NCBI GenBank assembly: GCA_949285665.1
Contig: CASDYC010000001.1
Location: forward strand, 520,107 to 584,106
Source: an uncultured bacterium
Lineage (GTDB): Bacteria > Bacillota_I > Bacilli_A > RFN20 > CAG-826
Direction of reading: 5' to 3'
Length of the DNA: 64,000 nucleotides
The notes beneath the pieces are model-generated. The model saw nothing but the letters and a program-made list of their open reading frames with translations, made no database searches and was not told the origin of the DNA. Numbering within the stretch: position 1 is the first letter of the stretch; each line of letters begins with the position of its first letter. Shown in pieces: positions 43,946 through 53,357 of this stretch. Position numbers and translations under genes: made by a program.

Positions 43946-44179
43946 TCAAAAGCCAAAGATACCTGTTTGAGCATAATTTATTGCACAAATTATTACTAGA
44001 GCTAAGCCAAAAAATATTAAAGCTCCGACAATATAAAGAATTGTAAATAATCTTTTTTCCTTTTTTTGCTTTTTGATAATATCTTGTTTTCGTTTTTCGT
44101 TTTCAGCTTTTTCCCTTAAAACAGGATTTATCGGTTTTTTTTCTTCTTTTTTTTCTTTATCTACTCTAATTACTGGCAT
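43946..44179 (-). CDS. Small membrane protein, 77 aa
   Basis: A highly charged Lys/Glu-rich N-terminal half (VDKEKKEEKKPINPVLREKA) and one membrane helix (about 45-66: FTILYIVGALIFFGLALVI). No family recognised. It follows the cardiolipin synthase gene by 30 bases and is probably in its operon. Confidence 0.6.
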   Translation of the reverse strand: MPVIRVDKEKKEEKKPINPVLREKAENEKRKQDIIKKQKKEKRLFTILYIVGALIFFGLALVIICAINYAQTGIFGF

Positions 44180-44209
44180 AGAAATATTTTATCAAATTTT
44201 TTAAATAAA

Positions 44210-45745
44210 TTAAAACATCGCAGAAAAACACTTTAATAAAGCCCACCAAATTTTCTTAAATATTCCAATTTTCAAAATTTGATCCTTATTATATAATTTT
44301 GAATTTCTAAACATATCTTCAAAATCTAATTTTATATCTTTAATACATTCATTATTAAAAAGTAAAATATTATTTTCATAGTGCAAAAACATACTTCTTA
44401 AATCTAAATTAATCGTACCAACAGTTGCAAATTTATCATCTGCTAAAAATGTTTTTGCATGATTAAATCCTGGAGTATAAATATAAATATCAATACCAGC
44501 TAGAATTAAGTTATAACAATTTGATTTTGTTAATTGATAAGTTATTTTTTTATCTGGAATTCCAGGAATTACAATTCTTACATCAACGCCTTTTCTTTTA
44601 GCGTTTATTAAAGAGTGTTGTAAAGATTCAGTTAAAATTAAATATGGAGTTGAGATATACAAATATTTTTTTGCTCCATTAATAATATTTAAATAAGTAT
44701 GTTCTGAAATTGATTCATAATCAAATGGAACATCTCCATAAGGAAGCACATAAGAATCTTGATTATTTAATTTTTTAAAATCATATTTAAATTTTGTAAA
44801 ATCTTCTTCTATTTTATTTACTAAATCCCAATTAGTTAAAAATAATTGAAGAAAACCATACGTTGCAGGACCTTCGACTCTTATACAATTATCTCTCCAA
44901 ATACCAAATCTAGTTTTTAAATTGACATATTCATCTGCTAAATTAATTCCACCTGTATAAGATATTTTTCCATCAATAATTAAAATTTTTCTATGATCTC
45001 GACAATTCATTTTTACATCAATAAATGGTAAATATCGATTAAAAACTTTGCATTTAATCCCACATTTTTCTAATTGTTTATTAAAAGAATATGGAACTTT
45101 ACTCATGCATCCAAAATCATCATAGAGAACTCTAACTTCAATACCACTTTTAACTTTTTGTTTTAAAATTTCAAAAATAGAATCCCAAAATTGACCATTT
45201 TCTATAATAAAATATTCCAAAAAGATGTATTTTTGAGCATTTTTTAAATCTTCTAACATGACTGGCCAGGCTTCTTGTCCTAATTTAAAATATTTAGTTT
45301 TATTTCCTAGATATGGGTATAGGTGATTTTTATTTACAATTACGTTTGCATATTGATATGCATCAATATCCATATTTTTAATTTGTTCTAAGTCATTTGT
45401 TTTTGTAGTATATTTGTTGATTAATTTATTATAACTTCCAATTTTTCTTCTTTGTCTTTTATTATCTCTTTTATTAGCAAATAATAAATAAAAAATAATA
45501 CCTGCAACTGGAATACAAGCAACTAAAAGCATCCAAGTAATTTTATAAGTATCATTTGCTTTGGAATTAATAATAAAAATTAATACAGGAATATTTAAAA
45601 CCCATGCAGCAATTAAATAATAAAAACCATATTCACTTGAAACAATTCCAACACATAAAACAACAATTATTGCAAGTTGAGATGATAACAATAATGCTAA
45701 TAAAAAAAATCTTGAAGTAATAAATGTTAGAAATCGTCTAAACAT
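44210..45745 (-). CDS. cls: Cardiolipin synthase (phospholipase D family)
   Basis: 511 aa. Two N-terminal membrane helix pairs, then two HKD motifs: HRKILIIDGKISYTGGINL and HAKTFLADDKFATVGTINL. Both active-site His/Lys/Asp sets are complete. The family joins two phosphatidylglycerols to make cardiolipin. The C-terminus ends in an amphipathic stretch (FKKIWWALLKCFSAMF). It is followed by the small membrane protein gene. Confidence 0.93.
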   Translation of the reverse strand: MFRRFLTFITSRFFLLALLLSSQLAIIVVLCVGIVSSEYGFYYLIAAWVLNIPVLIFIINSKANDTYKITWMLLVACIPVAGIIFYLLFANKRDNKRQRRKIGSYNKLINKYTTKTNDLEQIKNMDIDAYQYANVIVNKNHLYPYLGNKTKYFKLGQEAWPVMLEDLKNAQKYIFLEYFIIENGQFWDSIFEILKQKVKSGIEVRVLYDDFGCMSKVPYSFNKQLEKCGIKCKVFNRYLPFIDVKMNCRDHRKILIIDGKISYTGGINLADEYVNLKTRFGIWRDNCIRVEGPATYGFLQLFLTNWDLVNKIEEDFTKFKYDFKKLNNQDSYVLPYGDVPFDYESISEHTYLNIINGAKKYLYISTPYLILTESLQHSLINAKRKGVDVRIVIPGIPDKKITYQLTKSNCYNLILAGIDIYIYTPGFNHAKTFLADDKFATVGTINLDLRSMFLHYENNILLFNNECIKDIKLDFEDMFRNSKLYNKDQILKIGIFKKIWWALLKCFSAMF

Positions 45746-45757
45746 ATTAATATTTTA

Positions 45758-46399
45758 TCATTTTAGATATTTAAAAATATCCATTAAATTATCAATTACA
45801 TCATTATTTTTAGTTTCTAATACTTCTTTAGAATTATGACCTTTTGAAAATGAAATAATTTTAACTCCAATTTCTTTTGCAACTTCAATGTCATGAATGG
45901 TATCTCCAATATAAAGGCATTGATTTGGATCAATATTTTTATCCTTAAAGAAATTTAGAGCCATTTTAACTTTAGATTCAGCATATTTATTTTTTTGAGC
46001 TAATAAATAATCAAAATAATCTTCAATTTGGTAATATTTTAATTGTTTTTCAATCAATTTAATATAAGATGCCGTTAAAATAATTAATTTATAATTTTCT
46101 TTTTTTAACTTATTTAAGACATCTTTAACTTCTGGATATAATTTATTTTCTTTAAATCTTGAGGTGTAATAATCAATAAAATCATTAGCAACTAAGTCAT
46201 AATTAATTTTATTAAAATCAAAACCTAAACTTTCATAATATTTTCCGACTGGAAATGAAAATTTATCTAAATAATCTTTTAAGGAAATTTTATTATTTTT
46301 ATCGATGTATTTGTTATAGCAGAAATTTAAAGCGTCAAAAGAAATAATAACATCATCTAGTAATGTCCCATTAAAATCAAATATTATATATTTGTACAT
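45758..46399 (-). CDS. HAD-family hydrolase
   Basis: 213 aa. DFNGTLLDD (nucleophile Asp with the second Asp replaced by Asn), ILTAS (motif II), K at about 145, and GDTIHDIEVAKEIGV (motif IV). The second residue of motif I, normally the acid/base Asp two positions on, reads Asn, so catalysis may be phosphatase-poor or mutase-like. It is a distant paralogue of the HAD gene at 41314. 12 bases separate it from cls. Confidence 0.8.
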   Translation of the reverse strand: MYKYIIFDFNGTLLDDVIISFDALNFCYNKYIDKNNKISLKDYLDKFSFPVGKYYESLGFDFNKINYDLVANDFIDYYTSRFKENKLYPEVKDVLNKLKKENYKLIILTASYIKLIEKQLKYYQIEDYFDYLLAQKNKYAESKVKMALNFFKDKNIDPNQCLYIGDTIHDIEVAKEIGVKIISFSKGHNSKEVLETKNNDVIDNLMDIFKYLK

Positions 46400-46402
46400 A
46401 AA

Positions 46403-46657
46403 TTAAATTTTTCTAATCTTACCTTTTTTAGAATGAACTACAAATCCTCGCTCATTATTGTCAGTTAAATTTTTAACATATTCAATTGCTTCTTTTTGAG
46501 TGTTAAATAATTTAATAACCTTATCAGAACCTGCTAATTTAACTCGCCATTTATTTTTTTCTTTATCTTGAGAGATATGATATCTTCCAATTGGCTTTTT
46601 TTCTTCAGATACTTTGGATTTTAATTCACTAGGTTTTTTTGCTTTAACTTCTTCCAT
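46403..46657 (-). CDS. DUF2188-like small protein
   Basis: 84 aa. A charged N-terminal tail (EEVKAKKPSELKSKVSEEKK), then YHISQDKEKNKWRVKLAGSDKVIKLFNTQKEAIEYVKNL and a GGFVVH-like end, the pattern of DUF2188 (YdjC-like stress-type small proteins). Function unknown. Co-directional with the HAD gene, four-base gap. Confidence 0.75.
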   Translation of the reverse strand: MEEVKAKKPSELKSKVSEEKKPIGRYHISQDKEKNKWRVKLAGSDKVIKLFNTQKEAIEYVKNLTDNNERGFVVHSKKGKIRKI

Positions 46658-46726
46658 AAATTTCTCCTTTAAATAATTATATATTATTTTTCATTTTTCA
46701 TTAATAAAATACAAAAATTATTATAT

Positions 46727-46753
46727 AAAAAAGGCAAATCATTAAGATTTGCC
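46727..46753 (-). terminator. Terminator of the Ca2+ ATPase gene
   Basis: GGCAAATC (46733-46740) pairs with GATTTGCC (46746-46753). A T run follows on the minus strand. Confidence 0.9.
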
Positions 46754-46784
46754 ATATTTTTTTTAAAATTTTATGCTAATTAAT

Positions 46785-49646
46785 TTATAAACAATAACCA
46801 ACAATAATTAAGACAACAATTACTAATACAACAAAGATTCCGCATAAAACAAATACTTTATAAAATAATGAACCTTTAGAATGGTTTATAAAATATTTAA
46901 TTCCAACAATAATTTCATGAATTGCAAGTGGAATCATTGAAATTGCTGTTAATGCTAACCAATGTTGCCAGTCAATTGTTGTACAACCAAATACATTTGC
47001 GACTGCATCAATTTCAGTCATTGCAACTGTAAATCCAAAACCAATTATAAATGCTAAAACAAACCACCAATTCTTCTTTTGGAAGACATGGATAAATGAT
47101 TTATTGATATCAGACATTCCAAGCATATGGAATAATTGAGATAAGCCAAGAACGATAAATGCGCAAGTTTCAGATTGTAATAATAAATATTCATTATTAT
47201 TTAATACATTAATAATTGCATTTAAATCAAATCCTACTTCTAAAATTGGATGATACAAGAATGCTGCTAAGGTAATTAAACCAATAATTAAACCATAGAC
47301 AGCAAGAGTAAATATACCACCTCTAGCAAATAAACTTTCTTTTGGATCACGAGGTTTTTCGCTCATAATATTTGGATCTTTTGGATCACTACCTAAAGCA
47401 ATTGCAGGAATTGAATCAGTAATTAAATTAACAAATAAAATATGAATAGCAGCTAATGGAGTTGGAAGACCTAAACAAACGGCAATTAACATACATAAAA
47501 CTTCACCAATATTAGATGATAATAAGAATAAAACAGTCTTTCTAATATTTGAATAAATTCCTCTTCCTTCTTCAACTGCTTTTTCAATAGATGCAAAATT
47601 GTCATCATTTAAAACCATATCAGCTGCACCTTTTGCAACATCAGTACCAGTAATACCCATTGCAATTCCAATGTCAGCTGCCTTTAGACTTGGAGCATCA
47701 TTAACACCATCTCCAGTCATTGCTGCAATATTTCCATTTGCTTTAAAAGCTTTAACAATTGAGACTTTATTTTCTGGAGAAACACGAGCAAAAACTCTAC
47801 ATTCTTTGACTTTTTCTTGTAATTGTTCTGGTGTTAATTCATCAATTTCACTACCAGACATACATTGATTGATATTACTAACAATACCTAATTCCTTTGC
47901 AATTGCAAATGCAGTATCTTTATGGTCACCAGTAATCATAACTGTGACAATGCCAGCTCTTTTAAACTCTGCAACTGCGTGTTTTGCTTCTTTTCTTGGT
48001 GGATCAACCATTCCAACAATTCCATAGAAAATTAAATTCTTTTCTTCTAATTGTTCGCTATAAGAAATTGCAAGAGCTAAAACTCTAAGAGCATCAGAGG
48101 ACATTTTTTTAGATTCAACTAAAATTTCTTCAATATCAGCTTGATTAATATCTCTAATAACACCGTTATCATATATTTTATTAGTGTATTTTAAAATTTG
48201 ATCTAGTGCACCTTTTGTATAATTGACTTTACTTCCGTCTTGAGTTTCAACTTGAACTGACATCATTTTTCTAACAGAATCAAATGGAAGTTCGCCAGTT
48301 CTTGGATTTGTATTTTCTAAATCTTCTTTAAAATTACCTAAAAGATTTGAAAATTCAACTAATGCAACTTCGGTTGGATCACCATATGATTTGTCTCCAA
48401 CAATACTTGCATTTGAACATAATGACATACCTTTTGCAAGTTCTGTTAAAATATTTGAATTATATGAAGTAAATTTATCTAAAACATATTCTTTATGAAG
48501 TGTATATGCTTTAACAACAGTCATTTTATTTTGAGTTAATGTTCCAGTTTTATCGCTACAAACAACGGTGACTGCACCAAGAGTTTCAACTGAAGGTAAT
48601 TTTTTAACATTAACATTAACTTTTGACATTCTTGTAACACCAGTTGCTAAAACAATTGTAACAACGGCAGGTAAACCTTCTGGAACAGCAGCAACAGCTA
48701 ATGAAATAGCTGTAATAAACATTGTAATAATTGTATTTAATAGATCTTTATTTTGTAAATAAGATTGAATAACTGCAATTGCAAAGAAAATTACAACTAA
48801 TATAATAGCAATAATTCCTAAAAATTTAGACAAAGTTGCTAATTTCTTTTGAAGTGGAGTTGAATCATCTTCTTCATTTTGAAGCATGTTAGCAATTCTT
48901 CCAATTTCAGTATTCATTCCAGTTGCAACAACAATTGCTTCACCATGTCCATAAACAACTGGTGTTGACATAAAGGCATAATTTGCTTTATCACCTAATG
49001 GAACTTCACCTTCAAAAACTTTATCAGAATCTTTTTCAACTGGAGTTGATTCACCAGTTAAACTTGATTCATCTAATTTCATATTAACTGATTTTAATAA
49101 TCTAACATCCGCTGGAACTTGACTTCCTTCTTCTAAAATAACAATGTCACCAGGGACTAATTCAGCAGCTGGAATTGTAAGAATTTGACCATTTCTTCTA
49201 ACAACACTGGTTGGAGCGGTCATTTTTTTCAAAGCTTCAAGAGATTTTTCTGCTTTATGTTCTTGGAATGTTCCAATTGTACCATTTAATAAAACAACAA
49301 CTAAAATTACAATTGGTTCGATGTAGTCAATATTAGCAGTTGACCAACCAATTTGACCTGGGACTGAGGTATCAATAAATGAAACTAAAAATGAAATAAT
49401 AGCTGCAACAATTAAAATATAAATCATTGGATCATTTAATTGAGCAAAAAACATTCCAATAATTGTCTTTTTCTTTTTTTCGTTTAATTTATTTAAACCA
49501 TATTCTTGTCGTCTTTTAGAAACTTCTTGATCAGATAAACCAGTTTGTTCATCACTTTTGAAGTATTCTAAAACTTCTTTTTTGGATTTTGTTTCAAATT
49601 TAACGTCATCCTTTTTAAAATTCTGTAATGTGTTTTTCTTTTTCAT
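46785..49646 (-). CDS. P-type Ca2+-transporting ATPase (type II)
   Basis: 953 aa with ten membrane helices. LTGES (196-200), the PEGLP calcium-site helix (322-326), DKTGTLT with phosphorylated Asp365, the KGA nucleotide motif, and TGDGVND near the hinge are all present. It resembles SERCA/PMCA-type bacterial pumps, which export Ca2+. The final domain keeps the membrane residues NLITDSIPA and IHILFVN. A calcium pump fits with Ca2+-dependent surface nucleases but no link is proven. A 7-bp inverted repeat (49683-49697) lies upstream. Confidence 0.95.
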   Translation of the reverse strand: MKKKNTLQNFKKDDVKFETKSKKEVLEYFKSDEQTGLSDQEVSKRRQEYGLNKLNEKKKKTIIGMFFAQLNDPMIYILIVAAIISFLVSFIDTSVPGQIGWSTANIDYIEPIVILVVVLLNGTIGTFQEHKAEKSLEALKKMTAPTSVVRRNGQILTIPAAELVPGDIVILEEGSQVPADVRLLKSVNMKLDESSLTGESTPVEKDSDKVFEGEVPLGDKANYAFMSTPVVYGHGEAIVVATGMNTEIGRIANMLQNEEDDSTPLQKKLATLSKFLGIIAIILVVIFFAIAVIQSYLQNKDLLNTIITMFITAISLAVAAVPEGLPAVVTIVLATGVTRMSKVNVNVKKLPSVETLGAVTVVCSDKTGTLTQNKMTVVKAYTLHKEYVLDKFTSYNSNILTELAKGMSLCSNASIVGDKSYGDPTEVALVEFSNLLGNFKEDLENTNPRTGELPFDSVRKMMSVQVETQDGSKVNYTKGALDQILKYTNKIYDNGVIRDINQADIEEILVESKKMSSDALRVLALAISYSEQLEEKNLIFYGIVGMVDPPRKEAKHAVAEFKRAGIVTVMITGDHKDTAFAIAKELGIVSNINQCMSGSEIDELTPEQLQEKVKECRVFARVSPENKVSIVKAFKANGNIAAMTGDGVNDAPSLKAADIGIAMGITGTDVAKGAADMVLNDDNFASIEKAVEEGRGIYSNIRKTVLFLLSSNIGEVLCMLIAVCLGLPTPLAAIHILFVNLITDSIPAIALGSDPKDPNIMSEKPRDPKESLFARGGIFTLAVYGLIIGLITLAAFLYHPILEVGFDLNAIINVLNNNEYLLLQSETCAFIVLGLSQLFHMLGMSDINKSFIHVFQKKNWWFVLAFIIGFGFTVAMTEIDAVANVFGCTTIDWQHWLALTAISMIPLAIHEIIVGIKYFINHSKGSLFYKVFVLCGIFVVLVIVVLIIVGYCL

Positions 49647-49682
49647 TTAAACTCCTAATTTTTTGTTATAAAAATTCGTCAA

Positions 49683-49697
49683 AGTGAAAATTTCACT
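49683..49697 (-). promoter_or_regulatory. Inverted repeat upstream of the Ca2+ ATPase
   Basis: AGTGAAA and TTTCACT around one A, 37 bases before the ATG, near a TTGACG element. Possible operator; no regulator identified. Confidence 0.4.
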
Positions 49698-49764
49698 GCT
49701 TTTAAAGTATATCAAATATTAAATATAAAATCATTAAAAAGTAATTGTTTATTATTAAATAATT

Positions 49765-49796
49765 AAAAAAAGCACATCCAATTAATTGGATGTGCT
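49765..49796 (-). terminator. Terminator of feoAB
   Basis: 26-base perfect palindrome (49771-49796; stem AGCACATCC with AATTAATT as loop), followed by seven T on the minus strand. Confidence 0.92.
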
Positions 49797-49819
49797 AGAG
49801 AGATATTAGGAATTTATTT

Positions 49820-52465
49820 TTAAGAAATTATTTTTTCATTAGTTTTTTGTCTACGAAGATATTTGATTAAGTATTTAACTCCAAGAATTAATATTAACAT
49901 TCCAAGAATTGTTAAACCAAATTTGTAAACATTTATAAATATTGCACAAATAAATGCAATTAAGAACCATAACACAAGTGCAAATATAAAGTCTTTATTA
50001 TTTGATAATTCAGATTTTGCAGCACTAACAGCAGCCATACATGGAATACTTAATAAATTAAATACCATGAATGAGAATGTTGCGGTAGGATCTAATGCTA
50101 ATGCATCAATGATTCCAGTTTCACTTGAAAATCCAGCAGCAACACTAACTGAAGCAAGTGATGCAGGAACATTTTCTTTTGCAATTAATCCAGAGAAGCA
50201 AGCAATAATGAAATATCCACCTAATTGAACTGATTTTGCACCGGCTGCAATTTCACTTGCACTTCCGCCACCTAAATGTAAGATGTCGCCTGTTTGAGAA
50301 AGTGTTACGACATAATCTCCAAAACCAGTTGGATAGAAAATATATCTTACATAATTTGATAAAACGCCTAATATTGAATCTTCTATTGTATAAATTGAAG
50401 TTGCAGCTAATTCTGTACCTGGATCTGGAATATAATCAAAGTTAAATGTTAAATGTTGTAAAATCCAGATAACGACAATTGATGTTGTAATAATTGTAGC
50501 TGCTTTATAAATATAATGTTTTAATTTTTCCCAAAGATGGACGCCGATTGATTTTGGTCTTGGGAAGTGATAATCAGGAAGTTCCATTAAAAATGGACTA
50601 GCTTTTGGTTTATATTTTGTAAGTTTTAATAAGATTGCAACTAAGAATGCAACAACAATTCCAATTAAATATATTCCAAAAATAATTAATGATCCATAAG
50701 CTCCAGCAAACAAAACTGCTGCAAAAGCTAACCAAATTTCTAATTTTGCTCCACAAGAGAAGAATGGTGTCAACATTATTGTTACTTTTCTTTCTCTTTC
50801 AGTTTCAAGAGATTTTGTTGCATAAATTCCAGGAACTGCACATCCAAAACACATAATTAATGGCATAAATGCTTTACCTGATAGACCTAATTTTCTAAAT
50901 GCTCGATCCATTATAAATGCTGCTCTTGCCATATATCCAGAATCTTCTAAAATAGTAATAAATAAGAACAAGACCATAATTTGAGGAACAAATGATAATA
51001 CCATTGAAAGTCCATTCCAAAGTCCATCTAAAATTAAACTATCAAGCCACTGCCATTCAGCATTTAGTCCTTGCGTCGCATATCCAAGTCCCAAAGCTAC
51101 ACCGGATACATCACCTGTTAAATTTTCAACAATTACTTGTAGCATAGTTCCAGGACAATTTATTCCAGAGCCAAATAAAACACCGAGCCACGCCTGTCCA
51201 ACTTCATTTCCAGCAACTGAATCTAATATGATGGTACCAAAGTTTTCGCTACTTCCAGTTGCAGCTTGAATTATTGCTCCTAAATATAAGAAGTCATCTC
51301 CAAAAGTTAAATGGAAGACTAAGAACATAATTACAATGAAAATTGGTATACCCCAAATTTTAGAAGTCAAAACTGAATCAATTTTTTCTGAAATAGAAGT
51401 ATTTTTCCAAATATATTTCTTTTGTATTTTTAATTTTTCATTAATATTTTTTAAATATTGTTCTTTTTCTTTTTTAACTTTTAAAATTTCAAATTTTTTA
51501 ACTTCTAAATTTAAATTTTTATTAGTTTTTATATCTTTAATTCGTTTTTTGAATTTTTTAAGTTTATCTTTCTTCTCATCAAGCATTTTTTGATATGAAG
51601 TTCTTTCTTTTCTAATTTCATCTTCATATTCAATAGTTGCTAATTTTTTATCATCCAATTTACGAACAATGATTTTATCAATATTGCTGGTAATAAATCG
51701 ATATCTTGCATCAGCAACTTTTCCTTGAAAATCACCATCAAAAATATCTAATGGTTCTTTATCTCTGATTTCTTTAATTTGTTTTTCTACATCTGGATGA
51801 AATTTAACTTCTTCTTCATCTCCTTCTAATAATTTAACAGCATGATATGAAAGAGAAGTAATTTCACTATTTTGTTTTGATAAAATTTCACAAGATTTTT
51901 TATATAAATCAGATAAAGAAGAATCATTTTCAATGACGCTTTTACCTTTTCTACGATTTAGCGATGCTTTATAAGCAATTAACATTAATTCATCAATATT
52001 AGTATTTCTTAATGCTGAAATTGCAATAACAGGAACGCCCAATAATTTTGACAACTTCTCTGTATCAATTTCAATTCCTTTTTTATATGCAGCATCAATC
52101 ATATTTAATGCAACAACAACTGGAACATCAATTTCTAAGACTTGAGTTGTTAAATATAAATTTCTTTCTAAATTTGTTGCATCGACAATATTTATACAAA
52201 CATCTGGATGCTCATCAATTAAAAAGTTTCTTGAAACTATTTCTTCTGGTGAATATGGACTTAAAGAATAAATACCTGGTAAATCTACCACTGTTACTTT
52301 TAAATTTTCAACACCGGTTTCATTATTTTTATAATGATATATACCTTCTTTTTTCTCAACTGTTACTCCAGGCCAGTTCCCAACCTGAGCATTTGATCCG
52401 GTTAAAGCATTAAATAATGTGGTTTTACCGCTATTTTGATTTCCAATTAACGCAAACTTAATCAT
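49820..52465 (-). CDS. feoB: Ferrous iron transporter FeoB with coiled-coil insertion
   Basis: 881 aa. G-protein motifs: GNQNSGKTTLFNALTG (8-23), DLPGIYSLSPYSPEE (61-75) and NMID (121-124). A helical GDI domain follows. Between about residues 270 and 355 a Lys/Glu-rich coiled coil is inserted before SEKIDSVLTSKIWGIPIF, the junction that starts the membrane part; ordinary FeoB has only a few residues there. The two Gate regions (FSCGAKLEIWLAFAAVLF and GLIAKENVPAS) are intact. FeoB brings in Fe2+. feoA overlaps by four bases (ATGA). A terminator follows. Confidence 0.95.
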   Translation of the reverse strand: MIKFALIGNQNSGKTTLFNALTGSNAQVGNWPGVTVEKKEGIYHYKNNETGVENLKVTVVDLPGIYSLSPYSPEEIVSRNFLIDEHPDVCINIVDATNLERNLYLTTQVLEIDVPVVVALNMIDAAYKKGIEIDTEKLSKLLGVPVIAISALRNTNIDELMLIAYKASLNRRKGKSVIENDSSLSDLYKKSCEILSKQNSEITSLSYHAVKLLEGDEEEVKFHPDVEKQIKEIRDKEPLDIFDGDFQGKVADARYRFITSNIDKIIVRKLDDKKLATIEYEDEIRKERTSYQKMLDEKKDKLKKFKKRIKDIKTNKNLNLEVKKFEILKVKKEKEQYLKNINEKLKIQKKYIWKNTSISEKIDSVLTSKIWGIPIFIVIMFLVFHLTFGDDFLYLGAIIQAATGSSENFGTIILDSVAGNEVGQAWLGVLFGSGINCPGTMLQVIVENLTGDVSGVALGLGYATQGLNAEWQWLDSLILDGLWNGLSMVLSFVPQIMVLFLFITILEDSGYMARAAFIMDRAFRKLGLSGKAFMPLIMCFGCAVPGIYATKSLETERERKVTIMLTPFFSCGAKLEIWLAFAAVLFAGAYGSLIIFGIYLIGIVVAFLVAILLKLTKYKPKASPFLMELPDYHFPRPKSIGVHLWEKLKHYIYKAATIITTSIVVIWILQHLTFNFDYIPDPGTELAATSIYTIEDSILGVLSNYVRYIFYPTGFGDYVVTLSQTGDILHLGGGSASEIAAGAKSVQLGGYFIIACFSGLIAKENVPASLASVSVAAGFSSETGIIDALALDPTATFSFMVFNLLSIPCMAAVSAAKSELSNNKDFIFALVLWFLIAFICAIFINVYKFGLTILGMLILILGVKYLIKYLRRQKTNEKIIS

Positions 52466-52695
52466 TCGGCTACCTCCACAATTATTTCTTTAGCTTCTTT
52501 TTTTGTTAGTGATAAATCATAACCCCTCAGTTTAATTTGAATAGGATCACCAAGTGGTGCAACCTTTTTAAAAAGAATTTTTACACCAGGAGTTATTCCC
52601 ATGTCATAAAATCTTCTTCTTATGGCACCTAAGGTTATTACTTTTTTTACCACTGCTTCTTGATTTACTTTCAATTTGTCTAAAGTAATTTCCAT
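52462..52695 (-). CDS. feoA: Ferrous iron transport protein A
   Basis: 77 aa from the ATG at 52695 (MEITLDKLKVNQEAVVKKV), with GGAG upstream; longer starts overlap the operator. The SH3-like fold pattern is clear: RRRFYDMGITPGVKILFKKVAPLGDPIQIKLRGYDLSL. FeoA assists FeoB. The stop overlaps the feoB start in ATGA. Confidence 0.95.
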   Translation of the reverse strand: MEITLDKLKVNQEAVVKKVITLGAIRRRFYDMGITPGVKILFKKVAPLGDPIQIKLRGYDLSLTKKEAKEIIVEVAE

Positions 52696-52713
52696 AATTT
52701 TCTCCAATCCTTT

Positions 52714-52745
52714 GTTAGTATATACTAACCAATATAATAAGTCAA
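52714..52745 (-). promoter_or_regulatory. feoAB promoter with 16-bp palindromic operator
   Basis: TTGACT (52745-52740), 17-bp spacer, TATACT (52722-52717) on the minus strand. GTTAGTATATACTAAC (52714-52729) is a perfect palindrome covering the -10 box. This is the expected shape for iron-dependent repression by a DtxR-like or Fur protein. The motif is closer to the TTAG..CTAA pattern of the DtxR group. Confidence 0.75.
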
Positions 52746-52813
52746 TTTTCTTTTTTAATTTTTTTATATTTTTACTATAATAGAAAAAGAAATGAGGTAA
52801 ATTAAAAATTTTT

Positions 52814-53356
52814 ATGAAAGTATTGACAATAATTGCAAATAGATTTGAAGATTTAGAATTAATTGGAACAGTTGCTTTATTAAGAAGAGCTGGAATTAAT
52901 GTTGACATTGCAACAATTAATAAAGATAAAACTGCAACTGGTAATTACTTAACAAAATTAGATAACTTATTATATTTAAATGATGTGGATTATAAAAAAT
53001 ATGATATGGTATTTTTACCAGGTGGTCCTGAATGGGTTGAAATTTCTCAAAGTGATAAAGTTATAGAAATAATTAAATATTTTATGGATAATAATTTATA
53101 TTTTGCTGCAATTTGTGCTGCTCCAACCATTTTAGGAAAACTTGGTTATTTGAAAAATAAAAAGTACACTTGTTTTACTTCAATGAATGAAGATTTCCAA
53201 GGTACTTTTATTGATCAATATTGTGTAAGAGATAACAATTTAGTTACTGGAAGAAGTCCAGCCGCTGTAATTGATTTTGCTTTGTTAATTATTGAAACTT
53301 TACTTGGAAGTAAAGTTGCAGAAAATATTAAACAAAACATCTATTACTATAAATAA
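52814..53356 (+). CDS. DJ-1/PfpI-family protein
   Basis: 180 aa. A ThiJ-type fold: VLTIIANRFEDLELIGTVALL, MVFLPGGPEW, FAAICAAPTILGKLG with the nucleophile Cys, and NLVTGRSPAAVIDFALLI. The DJ-1 group contains deglycases, chaperones and amidases; the exact activity is uncertain. It lies divergently opposite feoAB, and a TATAAT (52776-52781) precedes it. Confidence 0.92.
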   Translation: MKVLTIIANRFEDLELIGTVALLRRAGINVDIATINKDKTATGNYLTKLDNLLYLNDVDYKKYDMVFLPGGPEWVEISQSDKVIEIIKYFMDNNLYFAAICAAPTILGKLGYLKNKKYTCFTSMNEDFQGTFIDQYCVRDNNLVTGRSPAAVIDFALLIIETLLGSKVAENIKQNIYYYK

Positions 53357-53357
53357 T

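Noticed and set aside
46785-49646. Copper or zinc P-type ATPase
   Set aside because: No N-terminal metal-binding CxxC and no CPC helix; the PEGLP motif indicates the Ca2+ group.
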